Positions 1-7,789 of a stretch of 26,924 nt of DNA are shown here, piece after piece (position 1 is the first letter of the stretch; the number at the start of each line of letters is the position of its first letter). The stretch is taken from contig CAMLDY010000029.1 of assembly GCA_946478895.1 (NCBI GenBank), forward strand, positions 1 through 26,924, read 5' to 3'. The notes beneath the pieces are model-generated. The model was not told where the DNA came from. It saw nothing but the letters and a program-made list of their open reading frames with translations, and did not search any database. The translations under genes and the position numbers were made by a program. Origin of the DNA: an uncultured Gemmatimonadota bacterium (GTDB taxonomy: Bacteria > Gemmatimonadota > Gemmatimonadetes > Gemmatimonadales > Gemmatimonadaceae).

Positions 1-575
1 TTGATGATGCCGGCGATGTTGCGCTCGGAGCCATTCGGGTTGGCGTCCGCGCTGATGTTGCCACTGGCGTCCGCATACCTGAAGATAACACGGCTCTCAC
101 CCTCGAGCTCATCGAGCATGTCCTCGGTGGCGACGAATCTGCCGTCGCCGTGCGCGATCGGAATGCGGAGCAGCTCGCCGCGCTCGTAGAGGTTGGTGAA
201 GATCGTATCCGCGTTCTCCACACGCAGATGAACCGCGGCGGAAACGAACTGCAGATGTGCGTTGCGAAGCAGAGCGCCGGGAAGAAGTCCCGCCTCGCAG
301 AGGATCTGGAATCCGTTGCAGAAGCCGACCACCGGCGCGCCGGCTCTGGCGTGGGCGGTGACTTCCTGCATGATCGGGCTGAACCGCGCGATCGCGCCGG
401 CGCGAAGGTAATCTCCGTAACTGAAACCCCCGGGGAGGATGACGACGTCCGAGCCCTGGAGATCGTGATCCTTGTGCCAGAGATAAACCGCCTCCTCGCC
501 AAGCACTTCCGTGACGGCGTGGTAGGCGTCGTAATCGCAGTTGGAGCCGGGGAATGTGACGATTCCGAATTTCAC
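1..575 (-). CDS. purQ: Phosphoribosylformylglycinamidine synthase subunit PurQ (3' end cut by window)
   Basis: This is the glutaminase subunit of FGAM synthase, which supplies ammonia from glutamine for the fourth step of de novo purine synthesis, acting with PurS and PurL in the cytoplasm. The N-terminus reads [18 protein letters not shown], followed by the class I amidotransferase landmarks [13 protein letters not shown] (about residues 48-60) and GFCNGFQ, with the nucleophile Cys86. About 191 codons are visible. The family is usually near 230 residues, so the C-terminal His/Glu of the catalytic triad lies beyond the window edge. The start is GTG at 575, forming a GTGA overlap of 4 bp with the purS stop. 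It is the last visible gene of the minus-strand purine/phospholipid operon. PurL is expected beyond the edge but is not seen. Confidence 0.95.
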   Translation of the reverse strand, partial: MKFGIVTFPGSNCDYDAYHAVTEVLGEEAVYLWHKDHDLQGSDVVILPGGFSYGDYLRAGAIARFSPIMQEVTAHARAGAPVVGFCNGFQILCEAGLLPGALLRNAHLQFVSAAVHLRVENADTIFTNLYERGELLRIPIAHGDGRFVATEDMLDELEGESRVIFRYADASGNISADANPNGSERNIAGII

Positions 576-832
576 GCCGGCACCGCCGATTCTATCTCGA
601 AATCTTCGGTCACGGGGTTTGCGAGCAGCTTTCGGCACATCTCGGTGACCGCTTCTTCGGCCGCGATGGCGTCATACGCCTCGGTCTCGATGATGATGTA
701 TCTGCCGACGTGCACGTCCCGCACGGGTTTGAATCCAAGAGTATGAAGCGCGCCCTTCACGGCGTTCCCCTGAGGATCCAGAAGCCCCTTGCGTGGCGTG
801 ATGTGCACGGCGATGCGAAACGTCGACTTCAC
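572..832 (-). CDS. purS: Phosphoribosylformylglycinamidine synthase subunit PurS
   Basis: PurS is the small dimeric subunit that bridges PurL and PurQ in the three-part FGAM synthase found in Gram-positive bacteria, archaea and several other phyla. The 86-residue length is normal for the family. The sequence shows the expected beta-alpha-beta pattern: an [15 protein letters not shown] stretch near residues 11-25, then [13 protein letters not shown] and a C-terminal [13 protein letters not shown] segment. The start is GTG at 832, overlapping the pssA stop by 4 bp (GTGA). The stop overlaps the purQ start in the same way, so translation is probably coupled on both sides. Its presence shows that this organism uses the split PurS/PurQ/PurL enzyme rather than the single long PurL of enterobacteria. 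Confidence 0.95.
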   Translation of the reverse strand: MKSTFRIAVHITPRKGLLDPQGNAVKGALHTLGFKPVRDVHVGRYIIIETEAYDAIAAEEAVTEMCRKLLANPVTEDFEIESAVPA

Positions 833-1803
833 GATTGCCCTCCGCTCGGGCCTGACGGTGGAAGATTGCCCGGTCCTCGCGGCGATTCGCCGGAACCAGG
901 CGGCCGGCGGCGACGTCTGCGTCGATGCTGGCGGTGCGGGATGACCTCGCGACCGGTATCAATCACTCCGACACTCGAGAGAAGCAGCGGCTCGTCGTCA
1001 TCGTCGATGGTCGGCGAATCCCCGCGCGGACGGCGGTCGAGAAGGCCAAAGATGACCGTCTTCGCCAGACCGTAGAGCACGTAGCAGATCAGCGCCGGAA
1101 AGTAGAATTCCTTACGCAGGAACAACACGCCGATAAAGGTGCCGACCACCACCAGCGTGCCAAGTATCTCGCTGATCTTGCGGAAGCCGACGGTGGGAAC
1201 GGCGGGGTAGGAGACGTTGCTGATCATCAGGAATGCGAGCAGCATCATCAGCCCGCGCAGCCCGGTGGTCCAGTTGAGATCGCCGACGACGGTCTGGTTG
1301 TAGAGCGATGTCTGACTGAACCAGTAGTAAGTCGCCAGCGTCATTCCAGCCGCAGGGCTGGGCAGTCCGTGAAAATACTTCTTGGCGCGGCCTGCCTGTT
1401 CGACGTTGAACCGGGCGAGGCGGATCACCGCGCACGCCGTAAACAGGAACGAGAAGATCCAGTCCCAGCCGTTCCGGTTGAGCACCGCGAAGTACATGAT
1501 CATCGCGGGCGCTAGCCCGAAGGTGATGGCATCGACGAGCGAATCGAGCTCGGAGCCGAATCGCGATCCGGTCCCCGTCGCTCGCGCAACCCGACCGTCG
1601 AGGGCATCGCAGACGCCGCCGAACACGACGTAGAGACCGGCGGTGTCGAACTGACTGCGCGATGATGCGACGATCGCGAAGACGCCAAAGAAAAGACTGG
1701 CCAGCGTGAAACCGTTGGGCAGAATGATCACACCGCGGTTGCGCGGTCGATCGACTTCGGCGCGGCTCACGTGACGGCGGGCGTGATCGGTGGGGATCGT
1801 CAA
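829..1803 (-). CDS. pssA: CDP-diacylglycerol-serine O-phosphatidyltransferase (phosphatidylserine synthase)
   Basis: This integral membrane enzyme makes phosphatidylserine from CDP-diacylglycerol and L-serine, the first step towards phosphatidylethanolamine. The CDP-alcohol phosphotransferase signature D-G-x2-A-R-x8-G-x3-D-x3-D is intact at Asp69, Gly70, Ala73, Arg74, Gly83, Asp87 and Asp91. Several hydrophobic segments follow (roughly residues 28-48, 55-65, 92-106, 115-130, 182-200, 212-228, 234-254), as expected for the bacterial type II enzyme. The start is TTG at 1803, overlapping the psd stop by 4 bp (TTGA). At 324 residues it is longer than the usual ~240-280. The extra part is a hydrophilic tail from about residue 258, with an acidic DDDDE run (267-271) and seven consecutive arginines (294-300). 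Psd lies directly upstream, so consecutive steps are co-transcribed. Confidence 0.94.
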   Translation of the reverse strand: MTIPTDHARRHVSRAEVDRPRNRGVIILPNGFTLASLFFGVFAIVASSRSQFDTAGLYVVFGGVCDALDGRVARATGTGSRFGSELDSLVDAITFGLAPAMIMYFAVLNRNGWDWIFSFLFTACAVIRLARFNVEQAGRAKKYFHGLPSPAAGMTLATYYWFSQTSLYNQTVVGDLNWTTGLRGLMMLLAFLMISNVSYPAVPTVGFRKISEILGTLVVVGTFIGVLFLRKEFYFPALICYVLYGLAKTVIFGLLDRRPRGDSPTIDDDDEPLLLSSVGVIDTGREVIPHRQHRRRRRRRPPGSGESPRGPGNLPPSGPSGGQS

Positions 1804-2450
1804 CGCGGCAGCTCTCCGAGCACGGTGACTCCCGCCGTGGTCGCGTCACCCAGCTTCGCGCGGATGGTGGATCCGGGTGGCAGAAATACATCGACGCGGG
1901 AGCCGAATCTGATGATGCCCATCCTGTCGCCCTGCTTCACTTCCTGACCGACTTTGCTGTAGGTCACGATACGCCGCGCGATCAAGCCGGCGATCTGTCG
2001 CACCATCACTTTATACGACGGGCCCTCGATGCCAACCGACATCTGCTCGTTCTCAAGGCTGGATTTTTCGGCGGCGGCGTTGAAGAACTTGCCCTTGTTG
2101 TAGTGGACGTAACCGATCTTGCCGCTGACCGGATATCGATTGACGTGAACGTTGAAGACGTTCATGAAGATCGAAAGCCTGATGGCGCGACCACGTATGA
2201 AGGCCGGCTCGTCGACTTCGGTGATCATGATGAGCTTACCGTCCGCGGGGGAGACGACCAGGGAAGGTCCGCGCTCGCCGACGCGCTCCGGGTCGCGAAA
2301 GAAGTAGGCGACCCACAAAGCGAGGAGAAGAAGGACGAATGCGGCGAGCCAAAGCCCCCAGGAGCGGCGGCTGATCGCGAAACCGAAGGCACTGACGGCG
2401 ATGACAGCGGCAATTCCAATGAAAAGCAGGCCTTCGCGCGCGAAATTCAA
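1800..2450 (-). CDS. psd: Phosphatidylserine decarboxylase proenzyme
   Basis: Psd decarboxylates phosphatidylserine to phosphatidylethanolamine at the inner membrane. It is a pyruvoyl enzyme made by self-cleavage. The short form (216 residues) has two N-terminal hydrophobic segments (about residues 8-25 and 32-50), then SPADG (Asp70) and NVFNVHVNR (His102), which are conserved in the autocatalytic site. Near the C-terminus, RFGS (Ser184) is the cleavage site between Gly183 and Ser184, where the serine becomes the pyruvoyl group. FGS rather than LGST is typical of the short, archaeal-like class. The start chosen is TTG at 2450, 2 bp after the purC stop, because no ATG or GTG gives a full N-terminus. 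The gene overlaps pssA by 4 bp. Confidence 0.94.
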   Translation of the reverse strand: MNFAREGLLFIGIAAVIAVSAFGFAISRRSWGLWLAAFVLLLLALWVAYFFRDPERVGERGPSLVVSPADGKLIMITEVDEPAFIRGRAIRLSIFMNVFNVHVNRYPVSGKIGYVHYNKGKFFNAAAEKSSLENEQMSVGIEGPSYKVMVRQIAGLIARRIVTYSKVGQEVKQGDRMGIIRFGSRVDVFLPPGSTIRAKLGDATTAGVTVLGELPR

Positions 2451-2452
2451 AA

Positions 2453-3388
2453 TTAGCCGTTCGGGTCGAGTGAGTGTCCGGTCAGGCGACGATAAATGTC
2501 GAGGTAGCGCTCGCTCGTCGCATCGATCACTTCTTTCGGAAGCCGCGGTGGCGGATAGTTCCCGTCCCAGCGTCCGGCGCGGCGCTCGCCATCCAGATAG
2601 TCGCGCAGAGGCTGCTTGTCGAAGCTGGGCTGCCCGTGCCCCGGCTCGTACCTGTCCGCGGGCCAGAACCGCGAGCTGTCCGGAGTGAGCACTTCATCCA
2701 CCAATATAACCTTTTCGCCGGTGGTTTCCCCAGTGCCGGATGGCCGGCCGAACTCGAATTTTGTGTCCGCGATGATGATGCCGCGCTCGGCCGCGATCAC
2801 CCGACCAGCCTCATAGATCCGGCGCGACATCGTCTCGAGCTGCTCCGCAGCGCTGGCTCCGATCAGCGCGCGCATGCGGTCGATCGTGATGTTCTCGTCG
2901 TGACCCTGTTCGGCCTTGGTCGCCGGACTGAAGATCGCCGGGTCCAGGCGATCCGACTCGCGCAGGCCTTTCGGCAGCGGCTCGCCGGCGAGGGTGCCAC
3001 GCTCGCGGTACTCCTTCCACGCTGAACCCGAGATATAGCCGCGTACAACGCACTCGATCGGGAACACGGTGGATCGGCGGCACAGCATCGCGCGTCCCGC
3101 CAGCTCCTGCTCGTGATCGCGGAGCGCCGGAACCTCGCGAACGATTTCGGCGATGTTCGCGCTGATCAGGTGGTGAGGGACGGTCTTTTCCAGCTGCCGC
3201 AGCCACCAGGCGGTGATCTGGGTCAGGACCGCGCCCTTATGTGGGATGGTCTCCTTCATCACCACGTCGAAAGCGCTCACCCGATCGGTTGCGACGAGCA
3301 GCAGCCGCTCGGCGTCGACCACGTAAACGTCCCGGACTTTCCCGCGCCTGTACCTCGTGAGTGGCAGCGAGCTCGCTTGCATCAACAT
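2453..3388 (-). CDS. purC: Phosphoribosylaminoimidazole-succinocarboxamide synthase (SAICAR synthetase)
   Basis: PurC joins CAIR to aspartate with ATP to form SAICAR, step eight of the purine pathway. The sequence opens with the family glycine-rich ATP site GKVRDVY (residues 16-22), then DRVSAFD (35-41). The signature [16 protein letters not shown] lies near 112-127, and DTKFEFG is near residue 210. At 311 residues it belongs to the long, yeast-like form found in many bacteria rather than the ~237-residue E. coli form. ATG at 3388 shares one base with the purB stop (TGATG), so PurB and PurC, which act consecutively on the same intermediate, are translationally coupled. psd begins 2 bp after its stop. 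Confidence 0.96.
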   Translation of the reverse strand: MLMQASSLPLTRYRRGKVRDVYVVDAERLLLVATDRVSAFDVVMKETIPHKGAVLTQITAWWLRQLEKTVPHHLISANIAEIVREVPALRDHEQELAGRAMLCRRSTVFPIECVVRGYISGSAWKEYRERGTLAGEPLPKGLRESDRLDPAIFSPATKAEQGHDENITIDRMRALIGASAAEQLETMSRRIYEAGRVIAAERGIIIADTKFEFGRPSGTGETTGEKVILVDEVLTPDSSRFWPADRYEPGHGQPSFDKQPLRDYLDGERRAGRWDGNYPPPRLPKEVIDATSERYLDIYRRLTGHSLDPNG

Positions 3389-4818
3389 CAGACTCTGATC
3401 TCCTCTCGATCGACGCTGACGGTCTCGCCGGCAAACAGCGGCGTGATGACATCGCGCAGAAACTCGTCGACCTGCTCCGGTGCGCGTCCGACGAAGCGCC
3501 TCGGATCGAGAGCGCCCTCGAGGTCCTTGAGCTTTACGCCAAACGACTTGTCGCCGGCGAGACGGTCAAGAAGGTCGTTGGTCGCAGCGCCGTCCTTCAT
3601 CGCGCGCGCCGCGGCGATGCTGTGTTTGCGGATCGTCTCGTGCGCTACCTGCCGGTCGCCGCCGGCGCGAACGGCGCGCACAATGAGCTGTTCGGTGGCC
3701 ATGAATGGAAGCTCCACGGCGAGCCGCCGCTCGATCACCGCCGGATGGACTTCCAGCCCCCGCGCAATGTTCTCCATCAATAGAAGGATGGCGTCGGTGG
3801 AGAGGAACATCTCCGGAATGACGAGCCTTCGGTTGGCGCTGTCGTCGAGAGTACGCTCGAAGTACTGGACGGCGTGGGTCTGATTGGCATTCCCCTCGAG
3901 CGAGTTTACGAATCGCGCCAGGGAAGCGATGCGCTCCGACCGCATCGGGTTGCGCTTGTACGCCATCGCCGACGAGCCGACCTGCTCGCTCTCGAATGGC
4001 TCCTCGATCTCTCCGAATGACTGGAGCATCCGGATGTCGCTGCTGAATTTCGCCGCGCTGGCCGCGAGGCCCGCGACGACCGACAGCACGAACGCGTCCA
4101 GCTTGCGGGTGTAGGTCTGGCCGGTCACTGCGAGTGGGGCAGGGAAGCCCATCTTCTCGGTGACCATCAGGTCCAGACGCCGCACCTTCTCGTGGTCGCC
4201 GTCGAAGATCTCGAGAAAGCTCGCCTGGGTTCCGGTCGTTCCTTTCACGCCGCGGAACGGAAGCGTGCGACGCCGATAGTCGAGGTCTTCGATGTCCAGC
4301 ACCAGATCCTGCATCCAGAGCGTCGCGCGCTTTCCGACGGTCGTCAGCTGGGCTGGCTGAAGATGCGTGTAACCAAGCGTCGCCTGGTCTCGCCACTTCT
4401 CGGCGAAGCCCGCCAGCGAGCGCACCACATCTAGCGCGCGACTCCGCAGCAAGTCGAGGCCGCGGCGCATCATGATTAGATCGGTGTTGTCAGTTACGAA
4501 CGCGCTCGTCGCACCGAGGTGGATGAATGCCTTGGCTGCCGGAGCCATGTCGCCGAAAGCGTGAACATGAGCCATCACATCGTGGCGGAAGCGTTTCTCA
4601 TATGCCGCGACCGCCCCGAAATCGATCTTGTCGAGATGCGCGCGCATCTGTGCGATCGCCTCGTCGGGGATCGGTACGCCGAGCTCACGCTCGGACTCGG
4701 CGAGCGCCAGCCAGAGGCGGCGCCACAGGCCGTGCCTGGTTGCCGGCGACCACAGCTCCAGCATCGCCTTCGATGCGTAGCGCTCCGCCAACGGTGAGCT
4801 GTACCGGTCTGTCGTCAC
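3388..4818 (-). CDS. purB: Adenylosuccinate lyase
   Basis: PurB removes fumarate from SAICAR and from adenylosuccinate, so it serves both the common purine pathway and AMP synthesis. It belongs to the fumarase/aspartase superfamily. The flexible signature loop [12 protein letters not shown] lies at residues 281-292 and includes the catalytic serine. THLQPAQ (151-157) carries the conserved histidine His152, and [14 protein letters not shown] (100-113) forms the third conserved region. The 476 residues match the longer, eukaryote/Bacteroidetes-like branch. The start is GTG at 4818, immediately after the stop of the upstream protease gene (no gap). The gene overlaps purC by a single base. Confidence 0.96.
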   Translation of the reverse strand: MTTDRYSSPLAERYASKAMLELWSPATRHGLWRRLWLALAESERELGVPIPDEAIAQMRAHLDKIDFGAVAAYEKRFRHDVMAHVHAFGDMAPAAKAFIHLGATSAFVTDNTDLIMMRRGLDLLRSRALDVVRSLAGFAEKWRDQATLGYTHLQPAQLTTVGKRATLWMQDLVLDIEDLDYRRRTLPFRGVKGTTGTQASFLEIFDGDHEKVRRLDLMVTEKMGFPAPLAVTGQTYTRKLDAFVLSVVAGLAASAAKFSSDIRMLQSFGEIEEPFESEQVGSSAMAYKRNPMRSERIASLARFVNSLEGNANQTHAVQYFERTLDDSANRRLVIPEMFLSTDAILLLMENIARGLEVHPAVIERRLAVELPFMATEQLIVRAVRAGGDRQVAHETIRKHSIAAARAMKDGAATNDLLDRLAGDKSFGVKLKDLEGALDPRRFVGRAPEQVDEFLRDVITPLFAGETVSVDREEIRV

Positions 4819-6222
4819 TTACTGAAGGCTGAATTCCGTGGCGTAGATCTGTCCCCCGCGCTCGAAGTACATCCGTAAAGCTCCTCGACCATAGCTCGTG
4901 AGAATGCGATTGACGTCTTCCGCAGTTGCGACCGGCGTGCGATTGATCTGGACGATGACGTCGCCGGCGGTGAGCCCGATCTGTTCCTGGATCCGCTCAC
5001 TGACCCGGTTGACCAGCGCGCCTTGCCGGCTTTGCACCTGGTACTGCGCGCGAATCTGCGGTGTCAAAGTTATGAGCTCGATCTCACGCAGCACCGTGAC
5101 GCGCGGCGCGTTGACGTCGGGAAGATCCACGACCTGCACGCTGACCGGCATCTCACGCAGGCCCCGCTTCACCAGAAGAGTGTCGTTCTCGCCGACCCGC
5201 AGCTCGAGCAGTTCGGCGTACCAGTCGTACGCGTTGTGAAGCGTGCGATTTCGCGACCGCAGCAGAACATCGCCCGGGCGAATGCCCGCCTTGGCCGCCG
5301 GTGAGCCCGGCACCACCGATCCCACGACCACGCCATTGCTCGCCGCGCGAGTACCGCCCGGAGTCACCGCGCGCGCGATCTGGGGCTGGAGTCCCACCCA
5401 CGGCCGACGCACTACACCATGCGCGAGCAGATCCTCGGCGACCCGCCGCGCGCGGTTGATCGGGATTGCGAAGCCAAGTCCGATCGAGCCACCGCTGGGC
5501 GAGAAAATCGAGCTGTTCACGCCGATCACTTCGCCCGCGGCGTTGACGAGCGGCCCACCCGAATTGCCCGGGTTGATCGACGCGTCGGTCTGGATCATGT
5601 CGACGTAAACGCCGGATCCTTCGCTCTGCGCGGCGAGATTCCGTCCCACCCCGCTTACCACTCCGACCGTGACACTGGGCTCGGAGTTCGCCAGCAGAAA
5701 GCCGTACGGGTTGCCGATCGCGATGGTCCACTCACCGATCATCAGATCGCTCGACGACCCGAGCGGCGCGACGGGCAGATTGTGGGCGTCTATCTTGAGT
5801 ACGGCGAGGTCGTTGGTCTCGTCGCTGCCGAGCAGCCGCGCCGGGTAAGTCGTGCCGTCCTTCATCGCCACCGATATTTTCGTCGCGCCCGCTACTACGT
5901 GCGCGTTGGTGAGGATAGCGCCGTCGGAGCGAACGATGAAGCCGGAGCCAAGTCCCGCCGCGGCCCGCTGTCCGGATCTGCCGCCAAAGAACTGCTCGAA
6001 GACGTCGGCAGGAACCCGCTCCACGACTTCGGTCTGCACCGTCACCACCGATGGCGCGACGCGGGCGACGGCTTCGGTGATCGCAGTGCGCCGCGACGCA
6101 TTCACCTGAGTGGTGGTGGTCGGGATCGTGGACGACGACTGTGCCGAAGACGGCGTCGTCGATGCGCCCTGACATGCTACGAAGAGGAGCGCGCCGAGCG
6201 CGCGGCTGAACCTCGCCTTCAT
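4819..6222 (-). CDS. HtrA/Do-family serine protease with two PDZ domains, probable envelope protein
   Basis: This is a trypsin-like protease of the DegP/HtrA family, which degrades or refolds damaged envelope proteins. The triad is complete: His108 in TNAHVV, Asp138 in TNDLAVLK and Ser221 in NPGNSGGP. PDZ1 spans about residues 296-355 and PDZ2 about 400-455. The N-terminus is a short signal sequence (MKARFSRALGALLFVAC). Cys17 follows Phe-Val-Ala, so it may be a lipoprotein, although Phe at -3 is not ideal for a lipobox. A Ser/Thr-rich linker follows. ATG at 6222 was chosen because it overlaps the previous stop by 4 bp (ATGA) and begins with a signal peptide. An upstream in-frame start near 6360 would add 46 Arg/His/Pro-rich residues. 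The protein is 467 residues. Its place inside a pur operon is unusual. Confidence 0.93.
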   Translation of the reverse strand: MKARFSRALGALLFVACQGASTTPSSAQSSSTIPTTTTQVNASRRTAITEAVARVAPSVVTVQTEVVERVPADVFEQFFGGRSGQRAAAGLGSGFIVRSDGAILTNAHVVAGATKISVAMKDGTTYPARLLGSDETNDLAVLKIDAHNLPVAPLGSSSDLMIGEWTIAIGNPYGFLLANSEPSVTVGVVSGVGRNLAAQSEGSGVYVDMIQTDASINPGNSGGPLVNAAGEVIGVNSSIFSPSGGSIGLGFAIPINRARRVAEDLLAHGVVRRPWVGLQPQIARAVTPGGTRAASNGVVVGSVVPGSPAAKAGIRPGDVLLRSRNRTLHNAYDWYAELLELRVGENDTLLVKRGLREMPVSVQVVDLPDVNAPRVTVLREIELITLTPQIRAQYQVQSRQGALVNRVSERIQEQIGLTAGDVIVQINRTPVATAEDVNRILTSYGRGALRMYFERGGQIYATEFSLQ

Positions 6223-6884
6223 GTCGGAGTGCGCACCTTTGGCCGACGTGCAAGCTCGCTCAGGAAACGGTCGACTCCGCGGTCGCTGAGCGGGTGCACC
6301 ACAAGCTGGCGCAGCGCTTCGGGCGTGACGGTGATGATGTCGGCGCCGGCGAGCGCACACTCGGCGAACTGAACTCCGGTGCGTGGCGAATCAGCCATCA
6401 CGTCGCACTCCTCACCACCCGACTCGAGCGCGTTCTTGATGTCGGCCAGGGTGCGGGTAGCGTGCTGGCCGTAACTGTCGAGATCGTCGAGGGTCACTCG
6501 CACGGCCGCGGCACCGGTCTTCGCGGCGATGATCGCCTGCGCCGGGCTGAATACGTAGGTCGCGCAGACGACCACGCCTTCGGCCGTGAGCCGCGCCATT
6601 GGGATCAGAGAATCTTCGACGAGCGGAATCTGGACGATGACGTGGTCGGAGACCTTCGCCAGCTCGCGGGCCTCACTGTAGATGTCCGCCGAGCTCAGGG
6701 CGGCGACCGGAACACAGACGGGAATGGCGAACTCGCGGGAAATCTCCTCGAGCCTCTCACGCGTGCTCTCGTCGCCGGTGTCGGTCGCCGACGCGCTGCG
6801 TGAGAACGCGACGCCGTCGGCGAGCCCGGCGGCGGCGGCGTTTCTGATCTCGTCCAGATCTACGCTCTCGATGTAGAGGTTCAT
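6219..6884 (-). CDS. Transaldolase-family protein lacking the Schiff-base lysine
   Basis: The 221-residue protein has the length and pattern of the small transaldolase/fructose-6-phosphate aldolase (TalC/FsaA) family: MNLYIESVDLDEIRNA at the start, ELAKVSDHVIVQIPL in the middle and LAGADIITVTP..LRQLVVHPL at the end. An ungapped comparison with E. coli FsaA as I remember it places Gln85 where the catalytic Lys85 should be (VQIP instead of VKxP). Other active-site positions also differ: Asp6 is Glu, Thr26 is Ala, Asn28 is Ser, Tyr131 is Thr and Arg134 is Asp. Thr109 and Ser166 are kept. The fold is probably intact but sugar aldol chemistry is unlikely. ATG at 6884 overlaps the truA stop, and the stop overlaps htrA (4 bp each), so it is firmly part of the operon. 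Its function is unknown. Confidence 0.85.
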   Translation of the reverse strand: MNLYIESVDLDEIRNAAAAGLADGVAFSRSASATDTGDESTRERLEEISREFAIPVCVPVAALSSADIYSEARELAKVSDHVIVQIPLVEDSLIPMARLTAEGVVVCATYVFSPAQAIIAAKTGAAAVRVTLDDLDSYGQHATRTLADIKNALESGGEECDVMADSPRTGVQFAECALAGADIITVTPEALRQLVVHPLSDRGVDRFLSELARRPKVRTPT

Positions 6885-7657
6885 TCAGCTCTCAGGTAGA
6901 GGTCCTTCGGATATTCGACACGCTCCAGGAACAGGGCGTGCGCGGGCGCCGGCGGCGAGACTTCCCTGTTGTCCTCCTGTGCGAGCAGGTCGGCCATCAC
7001 TGCTGGCTCCCGCCGGCCTTCGCCAATGTCGAGCATAGTTCCGACCAGAAAGCGGACCATGTGGTGAAGGAATCGGTCAGCCTGGATGTCGAACACGACT
7101 CCGCCTTCACGGCGTCGCCAGGCAGCACGCCTGATGTTGCAACGGTGGTGGTCGCGCTCCGGCGCGGTTCCTTTGACGGCGAAGGCGCGAAAACAGTGCT
7201 CGCCCTCGATGGCGCGCGCGGCATCCGACATTCGGTCGAGATCGAGCGGCTTGGTCCAGACAAGCTCGGTTGTGCGCCGGAACGGGGAAGATGCGAATTC
7301 GTCGGTGCCTACGAAGTAGCTGTAGCTGCGTGACACCGCGCTATAGCGTGGGTGAAACTCTTCATTCATCTCGTAGGCTGCCGCAATCCATACATCATCC
7401 GGAAGAATGGCGTTCATGGCTCGCCGGAGGGTGGAGCTGCTCCACTTTTCCGGGACACGCACCCCGGCTGCCTGACCCCGAGCGTGCACACCTGCGTCCG
7501 TCCGACCAGCACCAACGACGGCAACGGGTGCGCTGCAGAGCCTGGCTACCGCCGCCTCGAGAACACCCTGAACCGTTCGCTCATCAGGCTGCCGCTGCCA
7601 GCCGGAAAACCCCGCGCCATCGTAGTGCAACACGAGTTGCACGGAACGCGACAGCAT
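6881..7657 (-). CDS. truA: tRNA pseudouridine(38-40) synthase TruA
   Basis: TruA converts uridines 38-40 of the tRNA anticodon arm to pseudouridine. The catalytic motif GRTDAGVHARGQ is present with the nucleophilic Asp54. It is preceded by the family N-terminus LVLHYDGAGFSGWQRQP, and the conserved FLHHMVRFLVGTML lies near residues 192-205. The length of 258 residues is normal. ATG at 7657 gives a standard N-terminus, but no Shine-Dalgarno sequence is visible upstream. TAATTT ends 6 nt before the ATG, so the message may be leaderless. It is the first gene of the nine-gene minus-strand unit and is divergent from the GAF/coiled-coil gene across a 132-bp gap. Confidence 0.95.
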   Translation of the reverse strand: MLSRSVQLVLHYDGAGFSGWQRQPDERTVQGVLEAAVARLCSAPVAVVGAGRTDAGVHARGQAAGVRVPEKWSSSTLRRAMNAILPDDVWIAAAYEMNEEFHPRYSAVSRSYSYFVGTDEFASSPFRRTTELVWTKPLDLDRMSDAARAIEGEHCFRAFAVKGTAPERDHHRCNIRRAAWRRREGGVVFDIQADRFLHHMVRFLVGTMLDIGEGRREPAVMADLLAQEDNREVSPPAPAHALFLERVEYPKDLYLRAE

Positions 7658-7789
7658 CGCGTGAAATTACCCGGCGCGAACCCTCAGTGCAAGGAACGTA
7701 ACCCGTTGGAGATGATTGACTTTCGTGTGTCGGCTGGTCAATGTGGATCGTCTTTCCCGCGAACGGGCGTTCCCTCCTGATTTTCGACG
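7658..7789. promoter_or_regulatory. Divergent intergenic region truA / GAF gene
   Basis: This 132-bp gap separates truA (minus) from the GAF-domain gene (plus) and must hold promoters for both. For truA, a weak promoter candidate on the minus strand is TTGCAC (7692-7687), a 17-bp spacer, then TAATTT (7669-7664), which ends 6 nt before the ATG. For the plus strand, TTGACT at 7716-7721 looks like a -35 element, but no convincing -10 lies at the right distance. TTGAC (7716-7720) and GTCAA (7737-7741) form an inverted repeat. These are visual matches only. Confidence 0.4.

Noticed and set aside
6223..6360. 46-residue upstream extension of the htrA-like protein
   Set aside because: The sequence is Arg/His/Pro-rich and overlaps the transaldolase-like gene, and it would bury the signal peptide. 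ATG 6222 forms a clean ATGA junction.
5419..6372. 317-codon open frame on the plus strand
   Set aside because: It is antisense to the htrA-like gene, whose catalytic triad and PDZ domains are intact.
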